Shown here piece by piece: positions 49,036 to 57,064 of a stretch of DNA of 64,000 bases. How positions within the stretch are numbered: position 1 is the first letter of the stretch; every line of letters starts with the position of its first letter. The notes under the pieces are model-generated. The model saw nothing but the letters and a program-made list of their open reading frames with translations. It was not told the origin of the DNA and searched no databases. The translations under genes were made by a program, and so were the position numbers. This DNA is from Oscillospiraceae bacterium (GTDB lineage Bacteria > Bacillota > Clostridia > Oscillospirales > CAG-272), in NCBI GenBank assembly GCA_015063305.1, contig SVUJ01000010.1, forward strand, positions 1 to 64,000. Direction: 5' to 3'.

Positions 49036-49144
49036 AAATCGCTCTCCTCAGATCAATAATTAAGTTAATTTTATCATATAATCATCAAAAAATAAAGAAT
49101 TTTCTTTTAATTTATCCAAAGAAGAGATAAATTTAAAAAATCTC

Positions 49145-49173
49145 TTGACAAGTGGACAGGAATATATTATAAT
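49145..49173 (+). promoter_or_regulatory. Promoter of yceD-rpmF
   Basis: TTGACA 49145-49150 and TATAAT 49168-49173, 17-bp spacer. Confidence 0.88.
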
Positions 49174-49221
49174 ATCTAATGTCGCATTTTATGTCAATCG
49201 AAAAAAGCTCGGGAGGTAGAT

Positions 49222-49740
49222 ATGGTTCTTGATGCAGGTCCTCTGCTAAGAGGTGAGGTCGGACGTATAGATATTGACTATATGCTCGCGCCCCAAACGC
49301 TTGACGGAATCGTTTTTGATACCGATGCTCACGTGGTCGGCAGTATCACAGATAATGCGGGTTATATGCGCCTGGTCCTCAGGGCAGACCTTCCTTATCG
49401 AGGCGAGTGCGCGAGATGTCTTGCTCCTGTTGACGGGGTTTTCTCTCTTGATTTTGAACGCACCGTGGTTGCTGAAGGAACACTTAGTGATGAGCAGCTC
49501 GAAGAGCATTTTGACGAGTACGCTGTGCTTAAGGGAAGTATGCTTGATATAGACGAGCAGCTTGTAGAAGAGCTTTGCTTGTGTTTCCCAAGTAAGCTTT
49601 TATGCAGCGAGGATTGCCCCGGACTTTGCCCCAAATGCGGTAAACCGCGCAGAGAGGGCGATTGCGGATGTCCCACCAAGGAGATAGACCCGCGTCTGGC
49701 TATCCTTAAAACATTTTTTGATGAAGACAAAAATAATTAA
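49222..49740 (+). CDS. YceD family protein (DUF177)
   Basis: A 172-residue YceD homologue, a family linked to 23S rRNA accumulation and usually found before rpmF. It shows CARCL in the middle and a Cys-rich end (CLCFPSKLLCSEDCPGLCPKCG and GDCGC) with the family ending DPRLAILKTFF. Start ATG 49222 after GGGAGG. The L32 gene follows 48 bases later, so the pair is probably co-transcribed. Confidence 0.92.
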   Translation: MVLDAGPLLRGEVGRIDIDYMLAPQTLDGIVFDTDAHVVGSITDNAGYMRLVLRADLPYRGECARCLAPVDGVFSLDFERTVVAEGTLSDEQLEEHFDEYAVLKGSMLDIDEQLVEELCLCFPSKLLCSEDCPGLCPKCGKPRREGDCGCPTKEIDPRLAILKTFFDEDKNN

Positions 49741-49788
49741 TAATTATAAATAAAGTTGTGTTTTACACGTTTCAAGGAGGTGTAGAAA

Positions 49789-49974
49789 ATGGCAGTACCG
49801 AAGAGGAAAGTATCAAAAGCACGCAGAGATAAAAGACGTTCCAACGTATGGAAGCTCACGCTCCCCGGAATGACGAAGTGCCCCAAGTGCGGAGAGTTCG
49901 TTAAGACCCACCGCGTTTGCAAGGCTTGCGGATATTACAAGGGACAGGAAGTTGTCAAGGTTGAAAACAACTAA
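49789..49974 (+). CDS. rpmF: 50S ribosomal protein L32
   Basis: A 61-residue L32: [18 protein letters not shown] start, zinc ribbon [20 protein letters not shown] with both Cys pairs intact (the zinc-binding form), and [10 protein letters not shown] end. A strong AAGGAGG precedes the ATG at 49789. Confidence 0.97.
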   Translation: MAVPKRKVSKARRDKRRSNVWKLTLPGMTKCPKCGEFVKTHRVCKACGYYKGQEVVKVENN

Positions 49975-49988
49975 TTCTCTAAAGTAGA

Positions 49989-50034
49989 TAAAAGGCTTCA
50001 AGGAAGAGTTAAACTCTTTTTTGAGCCTTTTTTC
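49989..50034 (+). terminator. Terminator of rpmF
   Basis: AAAGGCTTCAAGGAAGAGTT folds with AACTCTTTTTTGAGCCTTT, with an inner AAGAGTT/AACTCTT stem, then a T-run. Confidence 0.82.
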
Positions 50035-50105
50035 TTTTTTTGAAAAAACACTTTAAATAAAGATAAAAGTATGTTATAATTAAAAAAATGGCTATGGGAG
50101 GAAAA

Positions 50106-50744
50106 ATGAAAAAGACAGTATTTTTTCTTGTTGCTATGCTTTTGATAAGCACAATGCTGTTTTCCTGTGGAGATAAAGATAATATACCGGGCGAAACGTC
50201 GGCGGATAACGCGCAGAGCTTAAGGAGACCCGATATATCACAGCTTGAGTTGAGTGAATATATAACACTTGGAAATTATAGCGGACTCGTGATAGTCTGC
50301 GGCTCGGAATCCGAGCGGGGAAACGCCGTTTGGGATAAGGTTGTGGCTGATGCCGAGGTGAAGAAATACCCCGAGGAGCAGGTGAATTACTACTTCTTTC
50401 AGTCAAAGGCTAAATATGAATATCTCGCCAAAAACGGAAACGACAGCTATGAAAATATCATAGCGGCGCTTGGGGTCACCGAGGAGCAGATGCTTGAGGA
50501 CGCGAGAGCGCTCGTTAAGGAAGACCTTTGCTTTTACGCTATAATAAAGGCAGAGGGCATATCGCTCTCCAAAGAGGAAAAATCGAAAAATTTTGATAGA
50601 TACGTCAAAAAATATACCGAAGCCTACGGCTACAGCGAGAGCTACGCGCGAGAGAATATGAAGGAGCAGATATATGAATCGATGCTCTTTGATAAGATGC
50701 TTGAAAAGCTGATAATCCTCAATGAATTCAATATAGAAAATTAA
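50106..50744 (+). CDS. Lipoprotein resembling the trigger factor C-terminal domain
   Basis: A 212-residue secreted lipoprotein with lipobox LFSC (Cys near residue 21). The mature part is helical, with a YNYEEQVNYY-like EEQVNYYF stretch and a region IAALGVTEEQMLEDARALVKEDLCFYAIIKAEGI SLSKEE whose spacing resembles the chaperone arms of trigger factor/SurA. It ends ESMLFDKMLEKLI. Probably an extracytoplasmic holdase or foldase. Start ATG 50106 after GGGAGGA; an ATG at 50088 has no site. dut follows 16 bases later. Confidence 0.65.
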   Translation: MKKTVFFLVAMLLISTMLFSCGDKDNIPGETSADNAQSLRRPDISQLELSEYITLGNYSGLVIVCGSESERGNAVWDKVVADAEVKKYPEEQVNYYFFQSKAKYEYLAKNGNDSYENIIAALGVTEEQMLEDARALVKEDLCFYAIIKAEGISLSKEEKSKNFDRYVKKYTEAYGYSESYARENMKEQIYESMLFDKMLEKLIILNEFNIEN

Positions 50745-50760
50745 ATAGTAGGAGATAGAT

Positions 50761-51201
50761 ATGAAGATAAAGGTGAATATAAAAAAGACAGACCCGAATG
50801 CGATACTTCCGAGCTACGGCTCTGAGTTTGCTGCGGGAGCAGACCTCTACTGTTGCTCCGAGGGAGTAGAGATAGAGGCGGGGAAGACGGTACTCATACA
50901 TACGGGAGTTGCTATCGAGCTTCCCGAGGGCTACGTTGGACTTGTTTACGCGAGAAGCGGACTTGCCTCAAAGCGCGGACTTGCGCCCGCTAACAAGGTG
51001 GGGGTTATAGACTGCGACTATAGGGGCGAGATAATGGTGGCGCTCCACAACCACGGTACGGAGACTCAGAAGGTAGAGCAGGGAGAGAGAATAGCCCAGC
51101 TTGTGATAGCGCCCTATTTCACAGCAGATTTTAACGAGGTCGATGAGCTTTCCGAAACGGTGCGCGGAGCGGGAGGTTTTGGCTCTACAGGTAGGAAGTA
51201 A
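50761..51201 (+). CDS. dut: dUTP diphosphatase
   Basis: A 146-residue trimeric dUTPase that breaks dUTP to dUMP and PPi. All five motifs are present: AAGADLYC, RSGLASK, NKVGVIDCDYRGEI, RIAQLVIAP and the C-terminal RGAGGFGSTGR. Start ATG 50761 after AGGAGA. Followed by a clear terminator. Confidence 0.97.
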   Translation: MKIKVNIKKTDPNAILPSYGSEFAAGADLYCCSEGVEIEAGKTVLIHTGVAIELPEGYVGLVYARSGLASKRGLAPANKVGVIDCDYRGEIMVALHNHGTETQKVEQGERIAQLVIAPYFTADFNEVDELSETVRGAGGFGSTGRK

Positions 51202-51216
51202 TATTTTAAAACATAT

Positions 51217-51247
51217 AAGGCATACAGTTTTGGCTGTATGCCTTTTT
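51217..51247 (+). terminator. Terminator of dut
   Basis: AAGGCATACAG (51217-51227) pairs with CTGTATGCCTT, loop TTTTGG, then T5. Confidence 0.9.
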
Positions 51248-51315
51248 ATATCCATATTAGTATATTTCCCGAGGAATACCGCAAAATATGAGTATAAGAA
51301 GAAGAGGGGGCGGTT

Positions 51316-52677
51316 ATGAGTACGGTTGTATCAAAAATGCAGACGGTCAAGGGGATAGGCGTTGGCAAGAGCGCGGCGATGGGAAAGCTTAGAAGGATAT
51401 GGCGGCAAGAGGAGCTTGAGAGAGCATACAGAACTCAGAGTGAGGAGTGGGCGGAATTTTCAAGAGCCGTGGGGATAGCGATAAGCCGCATAGAGGAAAG
51501 CGTTGAATATCTCGGAGAGGCTATACCGCCCGAAGCGGCTGAGGAATTTTCTTTGATGCTCGGACTTATACGGAGCAGAGAATTCCTCTGTGAGATAAAG
51601 GATATGATCGAGGGCGGTATAAGCGTATCCGATGCGGTCACACATCTTAGAACGGAATATAAGGACGACACCGCGGTAGCAGAGGTGAGTGCGCTTATTG
51701 TGGGTATACTGCAAGGCTTTGCAGAGAACACCCCATATAGCGAGGGGGATATAGCAGTAATAGAGGGGAAGGTAGACATCAGCTCACTTGTTTTTCTTGC
51801 GCGTATGGGAGTGTCGGCGTTTGTTTGCTTTGGAGAGCTAAGCCGAGTATTTGTGCGATTGTGCGACACGCTTAATGTCTCTGTGCTTGTTATTCCCGAA
51901 GAGGAGTTATATAAATGCACAGAGGCCGAGAACGCCATACTGTACCCGGATAAGGGGGCGCTATTCGTTTCGCCCGAGATAGAGATAGTGAGTGATTTCA
52001 GCTCGAAATTGAGAGAGGATCAGGCGAGTGAGATATTCGCCTCATTTTGCAATGAAGGGATATATTCGACGTTTGAATACGGTACGAGAAAATTTTCGGG
52101 ATTTATAATAGACGCAAAAAATATAGACGACGAGGAAAAGCTGTTTATACTTTACAGACGTGTGGCGGAAGCATTTGGCGGTAAGAGCGTTACGGTGTGC
52201 CTTAATGAAAAGAATGAAGCGCTTTTGTGGGAACATCTGAGGGCGGTCTGCCGAGCGGCTGTTTACGGTGAGATCTCAATAGCGGCGCGGGTTAGAGGTG
52301 TTAGAGAGTACGAAAGGATAAAAAGTTGCCTTTGGGGTGTTTGCGATGAGCTGAGAGCAGAAAAAAGGGAATTTGAGGATTCTATATCGCTTGGAGTGAT
52401 GATAGATAATATAGCCTCATTTTTGGTGTTTGATAGTCTGGCAAGGTGCGCGGAGCGAATAACGGTGGATATGAGAGAGATAACAGCGGGGGCGCTTGAA
52501 GAGGATAAGAGGGCTGTGTGCGAGAGCTTTTTGAGGTGGGTCTTAAAAGCGGCATCGCCCGACGTGAGATGTATATCTGTTTTGGGCGAGGCGTGTATAA
52601 CAGAAAATATTCTTAGAGGTATGTGTGACGAAAGAGATATATGGTTTGAAAGAATACAGTTGAGCGACACACAATAA
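51316..52677 (+). CDS. Degenerate PTS enzyme I-like protein (probable pseudoenzyme)
   Basis: A 453-residue protein whose order resembles PtsI: VKGIGVGKSAAMGKL at the N-terminus, a helical HPr-binding-like region (30-150), a swivelling domain (about 160-220) ending VPVVV-like VSVLVIPEE, then a reduced PEP barrel. Where PtsI has the phosphohistidine in GG-x-TSHAAI-x-AR, this protein reads FVCFGELSRVFVRLCDT with no His. The barrel also lacks the GTNDLxQY and Cys motifs. PtsI is normally about 570 residues, so about 120 are missing. It is unlikely to transfer phosphate and may be regulatory. Its own terminator-isolated unit; start after GAGGGGG. Confidence 0.6.
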   Translation: MSTVVSKMQTVKGIGVGKSAAMGKLRRIWRQEELERAYRTQSEEWAEFSRAVGIAISRIEESVEYLGEAIPPEAAEEFSLMLGLIRSREFLCEIKDMIEGGISVSDAVTHLRTEYKDDTAVAEVSALIVGILQGFAENTPYSEGDIAVIEGKVDISSLVFLARMGVSAFVCFGELSRVFVRLCDTLNVSVLVIPEEELYKCTEAENAILYPDKGALFVSPEIEIVSDFSSKLREDQASEIFASFCNEGIYSTFEYGTRKFSGFIIDAKNIDDEEKLFILYRRVAEAFGGKSVTVCLNEKNEALLWEHLRAVCRAAVYGEISIAARVRGVREYERIKSCLWGVCDELRAEKREFEDSISLGVMIDNIASFLVFDSLARCAERITVDMREITAGALEEDKRAVCESFLRWVLKAASPDVRCISVLGEACITENILRGMCDERDIWFERIQLSDTQ

Positions 52678-52709
52678 TTAAAATTAAAAATAAAAAATGA
52701 AAAAAGGTA

Positions 52710-52738
52710 TTGACAATAGTAATAAATTGTGGTAATAT
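52710..52738 (+). promoter_or_regulatory. Promoter of tRNA-Arg
   Basis: TTGACA 52710-52715 and TAATAT 52733-52738, 17-bp spacer. Confidence 0.75.
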
Positions 52739-52764
52739 ATACAGGTACGCGAAAAGCGTAGTTT

Positions 52765-52841
52765 GCGGCGTTAGCTCAGCTGGATAGAGTGTTTGGCTAC
52801 GAACCAAAAGGTCGGGGGTTCGAATCCCTTACGCCGTGCCA
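52765..52841 (+). tRNA. tRNA-Arg (anticodon ACG)
   Basis: A 77-base cloverleaf with encoded CCA. Acceptor GCGGCGT pairs with ACGCCGT (G1-U72 wobble), D-arm GCTCAGCTGGATAGAGT, anticodon loop CT-ACG-AA on a TTTGG/CCAAA stem, T-arm GGGGGTTCGAATCCCTT, discriminator G. Confidence 0.95.
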
Positions 52842-52907
52842 ACAAAAAAGGTGGATGCAATAGCATCCACCTTTTTTGTTGGCACGGCATCATCAAAGGG
52901 ATTCGAA
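52833..52907. repeat. Inverted repeat that copies the tRNA-Arg 3' end
   Basis: Bases 52833-52858 (the tRNA 3' end, CCA and left terminator arm) are perfectly complementary to 52863-52888, 26 bp. After a short non-matching stretch, 52896-52907 (AAGGGATTCGAA) complements the T-loop region of the tRNA. Confidence 0.85.
52844..52877 (+). terminator. Terminator of tRNA-Arg
   Basis: AAAAAAGGTGGATGC pairs with GCATCCACCTTTTTT over AATA. It is the inner part of a longer palindrome that reaches into the tRNA. Confidence 0.9.
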
Positions 52908-53380
52908 GTAGCCCAAAAACGATCCTGTGAATCGGCGGGGAGCCCCCGCGGGCAAAGATCGGGGTAGTCAGCCTTAATCGTTTATTCCAACCCGATGGTG
53001 TGTTTTTTATATAAGCCTTCTCCTGTGGGAGAAGGGGGACCACGGAGTGGTGGATGAGGAGTTGTTTTACGTTTGGTGACACCTCATCCGTCGCCTAACG
53101 GCGCCACCTTCTCCCACTGGAGAAGGCTTCATTTTGTTCGCCTTAATCAGTTATTCCTACCCAATGGTGGGGTTTCGTTTACTTTGCGGACGATTCGTGA
53201 ATCGCCCCTACGTTGTGGGAGGATAATATCCTCCGTTACAATTTGTGAGTGACGTTTGTTTTTCTATATTATATTTTACTTATTTGTTTGTTTCTCGGAG
53301 GCGTCCTCGACTCTCCGCAGCGTTCAGCAAGACAAACCGTCTATAGTTAAAAATAGCTTGAAAAGGTTTGGAGAGGGTCA
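52908..53380. repeat. Intergenic repeats with a 48-bp palindromic element
   Basis: No gene is seen. The clearest feature is a pair of inverted arms, 53013-53060 and 53082-53129: both read AAGCCTTCTCC(T/A)GTGGGAGAAG outward and end GATGAGG at the centre, with a changed middle. The stretch also has GGATAATATCC near 53221 and short runs like those at 63550-63700, suggesting dispersed genome repeats. Confidence 0.6.
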
Positions 53381-53447
53381 AAGGGAGAACCTTTCCTTAA
53401 AAGGTTCTCCCTTATGAAAAAGCCCACCGACAAATGTCGGTGGGCTT
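53381..53447. terminator. Two hairpins downstream of rnhA
   Basis: AAGGGAGAACCTTT/AAAGGTTCTCCCTT (53381-53413) and AAGCCCACCGAC/GTCGGTGGGCTT (53420-53447, AAAT loop). The second follows AAAAA on the plus strand and would act as a terminator for the minus-strand rnhA transcript. The first belongs to a repeat-like type. Confidence 0.65.
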
Positions 53448-53513
53448 GATTGTTTAGATTAAGAAACCTTTTTGGCGAATTTATGGTCAATTTGATAATG
53501 AAAGTATAAAAAC

Positions 53514-53948
53514 TCAAAGACTGTCGGCAAAAGAGGTGGCAAGCTCATCGCATCTTTCGTTGTATTTATGTCCCGCGTGTCCCTGTACCCAAACGAAGCT
53601 CACTTCGTGTACCGAAAGCAGGGCGCACAGCTCTTGCCACAGGTCGATATTAAGCACGGGCTTGCCGTCAGCCTTCTTCCAGCCCTTTTTCTGCCAGGAA
53701 GCAAGCCAGCCCTTTTCGATGGCGTCTATGAGATATTTTGAGTCGGACGTAAGGGTTACAGAGCAGGGCTCTTTGAGAAGCTTCAGCGCCTCGATGGCGG
53801 CGGTAAGCTCCATTCTGTTATTGGTGGTCTCGCGTTCTCCGCCAGATATCTCGCGTTCAAATTCGCCGTATCTCAGCACAGCTCCCCAGCCCCCCTTGCC
53901 GGGATTTCCGCGGCACGCGCCGTCGGTGTATATTTCAACATTTTTCAT
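53514..53948 (-). CDS. rnhA: Ribonuclease HI
   Basis: A 144-residue RNase HI that cuts RNA in RNA-DNA hybrids. The catalytic DEDD set is visible: [20 protein letters not shown] (Glu), [10 protein letters not shown] (Asp) and NERCDELA (Asp); the handle [22 protein letters not shown] is present, so it is the E. coli-like form. Start ATG 53948. No neighbour on the same strand. Confidence 0.96.
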   Translation of the reverse strand: MKNVEIYTDGACRGNPGKGGWGAVLRYGEFEREISGGERETTNNRMELTAAIEALKLLKEPCSVTLTSDSKYLIDAIEKGWLASWQKKGWKKADGKPVLNIDLWQELCALLSVHEVSFVWVQGHAGHKYNERCDELATSFADSL

Positions 53949-54066
53949 AATTACCTCGAATTTATGTGTTATACGATATTTCCATCATAATTATAACATA
54001 AAATAAGCATTTAAACAATCCCTTCTTCAAATTTCTTACGTACTGAAATCGAAATATATTTTTTCC

Positions 54067-54095
54067 TTGATTTTCCGAGAAAAGTATAGTATAAT
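54067..54095 (+). promoter_or_regulatory. Promoter of the nudix operon
   Basis: TTGATT 54067-54072 and TATAAT 54090-54095, 17-bp spacer. Confidence 0.75.
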
Positions 54096-54128
54096 TATAA
54101 GGATAATTGTATTTCCCACGAGGTGCTT

Positions 54129-54701
54129 ATGGATATAGATAAATTTGAAGAAAAACAGGTGGCGTCCGAGCTTTTGTTCGACGGCAAGATACTGCACGTC
54201 TATCGCGACGATATAGAGCTTCCCGATGGCAGAGGTGCTTTCAGGGAATATGTAAGGCATCTGGGGGCGGTATGCGTTGTCCCCGTAACGCGGGAGGACG
54301 AGGTGGTCTGCGTGAAGCAATACAGATACGCAATCGGCAAGGTAGTGCTTGAGATACCCGCGGGCAAGCTCGATTTTAAGGGAGAAGACCCCGAGGCGGC
54401 GGTCCGCAGAGAGCTGCGAGAGGAAACGGGGGCTGTGTGCGGTAAGCTGACCTATATGGGCAAGTTTTATTCCTCACCCGCGATACTTGACGAGTGCATC
54501 TATATGTATCTTGCCGAGGAGCTTGATTTCGGTGAGAACGACCTTGACGAGGACGAATTTATAGAGGTGGTACGTATCCCGATAGAGGAGCTTGCGGATA
54601 TGATATGCCGCGGCGAGATAATCGACGGAAAAACTCAGGCGGGCGTTATGAAGGCACTGTATATAATGAATTCAGACAGGAGAAAGACAAATGAAGCTTA
54701 A
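54129..54701 (+). CDS. NUDIX hydrolase, ADP-ribose pyrophosphatase-like
   Basis: A 190-residue nudix enzyme of the NudF type, which splits ADP-ribose into AMP and ribose-5-phosphate. The nudix box reads GKLDFKGEDPEAAVRRELREETGA, here given as one motif with G, E, RE and EE in the right places. It is preceded by VKQYRYAIGKVVLEIPAG and followed by FYSSPAILDE, both typical of the ADP-ribose branch. Start ATG 54129 after GAGGTG (GTG 54123 is also open). The stop overlaps the transporter start by 11 bases. Confidence 0.88.
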   Translation: MDIDKFEEKQVASELLFDGKILHVYRDDIELPDGRGAFREYVRHLGAVCVVPVTREDEVVCVKQYRYAIGKVVLEIPAGKLDFKGEDPEAAVRRELREETGAVCGKLTYMGKFYSSPAILDECIYMYLAEELDFGENDLDEDEFIEVVRIPIEELADMICRGEIIDGKTQAGVMKALYIMNSDRRKTNEA

Positions 54702-56220
54702 TTACAAGAGAACCTTTTACGTAGGCGCGGCATTTTTCCTTATAACCCTTTTCTGGCAGACCTATGATGCAATAATCCCGAAGATACTTATCGACAAGTT
54801 TGGAATGTCACACTTCTGGTCGGGCGCGATAATGGCGGTCGACAACATACTCGCGCTCTTTATGCTCCCGCTTTTCGGAGCGATATCGGATAAGCACAAG
54901 GGCAAGCACGGCCGCCGTACTCCATTTATAGTTGTCGGTGCGGTAGTGGCTGCAATTGCTTTTCTCGGTCTTTCGGCGGTGGACAGCGTTCAGCTCTCAA
55001 AGCTTGACAGCATATCTGCAGTCACCGATTCGGAGTCGCCCGACTATGAGAGTGCTATGTCAACGCTTTATGATGCCGACCTCACGATAACTGTTGACGG
55101 CAAGAGTGCTCCGCTTTCGTCGTTTATTCAAAAAGAAGAGTTTGTAAAGCTTTCTAACGACAGCGAGGAGTACATCAAATACGTAACGCCCGCAAGACAG
55201 GCGTATGCGGCAGACGTTACCTCGCATAATAAGATAACCCTGATAGCCTTTGTGGGAGTTCTTTTGATAACTCTGATCGCCATGGCTACCTTCCGCTCGC
55301 CCGCGGTGGCGCTTATGCCAGACGTTACGCCCAAGCCACTGCGCTCCAAAGCCAACGCCATAATAAATCTTATGGGCGCGATTGGAGGAACGATTATCCT
55401 CGTTGTGGGAACGGTTTTCGGAACGGGTGAGCCCGAAAACGCGCTGATGAATTACATACCCGTTTTCGCGTTTACCTCGGGACTTATGATATTGGCGCTC
55501 ATCTTCTTCATTATCAAGGTCAAAGAGCCCAAATTCGTTGCCGAGATGGAGGAAACAAGCAAAAAGTACGGTATTGATGAGTCGGAGGACGACGTTGGCG
55601 GAGATAGAAAAATGTCGCGCGCCGAGATGCGCTCGCTCATATTTATCCTTATGTCGGTCGTATTCTGGTTTATGGGATACAACGCTATAACGAGTAAATA
55701 TTCGGTATACGCCTCAAACGTGCTTCAGATGGACTTCAATACGACGCTTATCATCGCTCAGGCGGCGGCGATAGTGGCATATATCCCCGTTGGATTTATC
55801 GCTTCTCGCGTCGGACGCAAGAAGACCATACTCTTCGGCGTGGCGCTTCTGGGCTCTGCGTTCCTTATGGCTTCCTTTATGACGGCGGAAAGTAATGAGA
55901 TATTCGTAAACGCCCTGTTTGTGATGGCGGGAATAGGCTGGGCAACGATAAACGTAAACAGCTATCCTATGGTGGTTGAGCTTTCGCGCGGAAGCAACGT
56001 TGGAAAATATACGGGTTACTATTACACGGCAAGTATGGTGGCGCAGACTATCACTCCCATACTCAGCGGAAAGCTGCTTGACAGCGTTGGAATGCACGTA
56101 TTTTTCCCGTACGGCGCGGTATTCGTTTTCCTTTCGTTCATAACTATGCTCTTTGTAAAGCACGGCGACAGCCGTCCGCAAAAGGCGCGCCCCACCATTG
56201 AAAGCTTTGACGTTGATTAA
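54691..56220 (+). CDS. MFS transporter, GPH/SLC45-like
   Basis: A 509-residue transporter with twelve spans in the glycoside-pentoside-hexuronide/SLC45 style: an early TYDAIIPKILID stretch, DNILALFMLPLFGAISDKHKGKHGRRTPF (loop 2-3 signature), and FRSPAVALMPDVTPKPLRSKANAI. An extra extracytoplasmic loop of about 85 residues (near 100-185, rich in Ser, Asp and Lys) separates spans 3 and 4, uncommon in the family. Second gene of the nudix operon. Sugar uptake is the family expectation; the substrate is unknown. Confidence 0.82.
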   Translation: MKLNYKRTFYVGAAFFLITLFWQTYDAIIPKILIDKFGMSHFWSGAIMAVDNILALFMLPLFGAISDKHKGKHGRRTPFIVVGAVVAAIAFLGLSAVDSVQLSKLDSISAVTDSESPDYESAMSTLYDADLTITVDGKSAPLSSFIQKEEFVKLSNDSEEYIKYVTPARQAYAADVTSHNKITLIAFVGVLLITLIAMATFRSPAVALMPDVTPKPLRSKANAIINLMGAIGGTIILVVGTVFGTGEPENALMNYIPVFAFTSGLMILALIFFIIKVKEPKFVAEMEETSKKYGIDESEDDVGGDRKMSRAEMRSLIFILMSVVFWFMGYNAITSKYSVYASNVLQMDFNTTLIIAQAAAIVAYIPVGFIASRVGRKKTILFGVALLGSAFLMASFMTAESNEIFVNALFVMAGIGWATINVNSYPMVVELSRGSNVGKYTGYYYTASMVAQTITPILSGKLLDSVGMHVFFPYGAVFVFLSFITMLFVKHGDSRPQKARPTIESFDVD

Positions 56221-56233
56221 TAGGAGCTGAAAC

Positions 56234-57064
56234 ATGGGAACAGCTTTGATAATAATTGTCTTCGCGGCGCTTGCGGTTGCGGGGATATACGTATTTCTCA
56301 TAATGCCGCGTGTCGTTGACAGGGCTGACATGGATATGCTTACCGTCGATTACGCGCACAGAGGTCTGTGGGGGGATAAGATACCCGAAAATTCCTGTCC
56401 CGCCTTTGTCAGAGCGGTGAAGGGCGGATACGGAATAGAGCTTGATATCCAGCTCTCTAAGGACAATAAGATAATGGTCTTTCACGATTATGACCTCAAG
56501 AGAATGTGCGGTATAGATAAAAAGCTCTCCGAACTTACTTGCGCCGAGCTGAAGAATATACGCCTTGGAAATAGCGAATACACAATTCCTACACTTGCCG
56601 AGGTGTTGAACCTTGTTGACGGCAGAGTGCCGCTGCTTATCGAGCTTAAGGGAGAGAGCGGCGACGTGCGCCTTTGCCGTATAGCGGCAGAAATGCTTGA
56701 TAAATACCACGGTGCGTTTTGTGTTGAGTCGTTTAACCCGCTCCTTCTCAGATGGTTTAAAAAATACAGACCGAGATACGCCAGAGGTCAACTCGTAACA
56801 AAGCTGAACAAGAAGAACAGAAACGGAAGCGCGGCAGTATCCTTCGGACTTTCGCATATGCTCTTTAATCTGCTTTCACGCCCCGATTTTATAGCCGTTG
56901 ACGGAAAGATACGCCGTTCGTTTATGATAACGGTATGTAAAAAAGCTTTTGGAGCGAAGATATTTGTCTGGACGGTGAAAAATCAAAAGGATTACCAGAT
57001 CTGCCGAAAAGACGGTATGCACACTATATTTGAAAAAATAATTCCACAGAGGACTTTTAAATGA
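56234..57064 (+). CDS. Glycerophosphodiester phosphodiesterase family protein
   Basis: A 276-residue protein with an N-terminal membrane anchor (about residues 4-24) and a GDPD TIM barrel. Motifs are AHRGLWG, PENSCPAF, GIELDIQLSKD, VFHDYDLKRMCG and LLIELKGE; the last part has VWTVKN. His and Glu residues for Ca2+-dependent catalysis are in place. It releases glycerol phosphate from deacylated lipids, likely on the membrane surface. It lies 13 bases after the transporter and overlaps the next gene by four bases. Confidence 0.88.
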   Translation: MGTALIIIVFAALAVAGIYVFLIMPRVVDRADMDMLTVDYAHRGLWGDKIPENSCPAFVRAVKGGYGIELDIQLSKDNKIMVFHDYDLKRMCGIDKKLSELTCAELKNIRLGNSEYTIPTLAEVLNLVDGRVPLLIELKGESGDVRLCRIAAEMLDKYHGAFCVESFNPLLLRWFKKYRPRYARGQLVTKLNKKNRNGSAAVSFGLSHMLFNLLSRPDFIAVDGKIRRSFMITVCKKAFGAKIFVWTVKNQKDYQICRKDGMHTIFEKIIPQRTFK

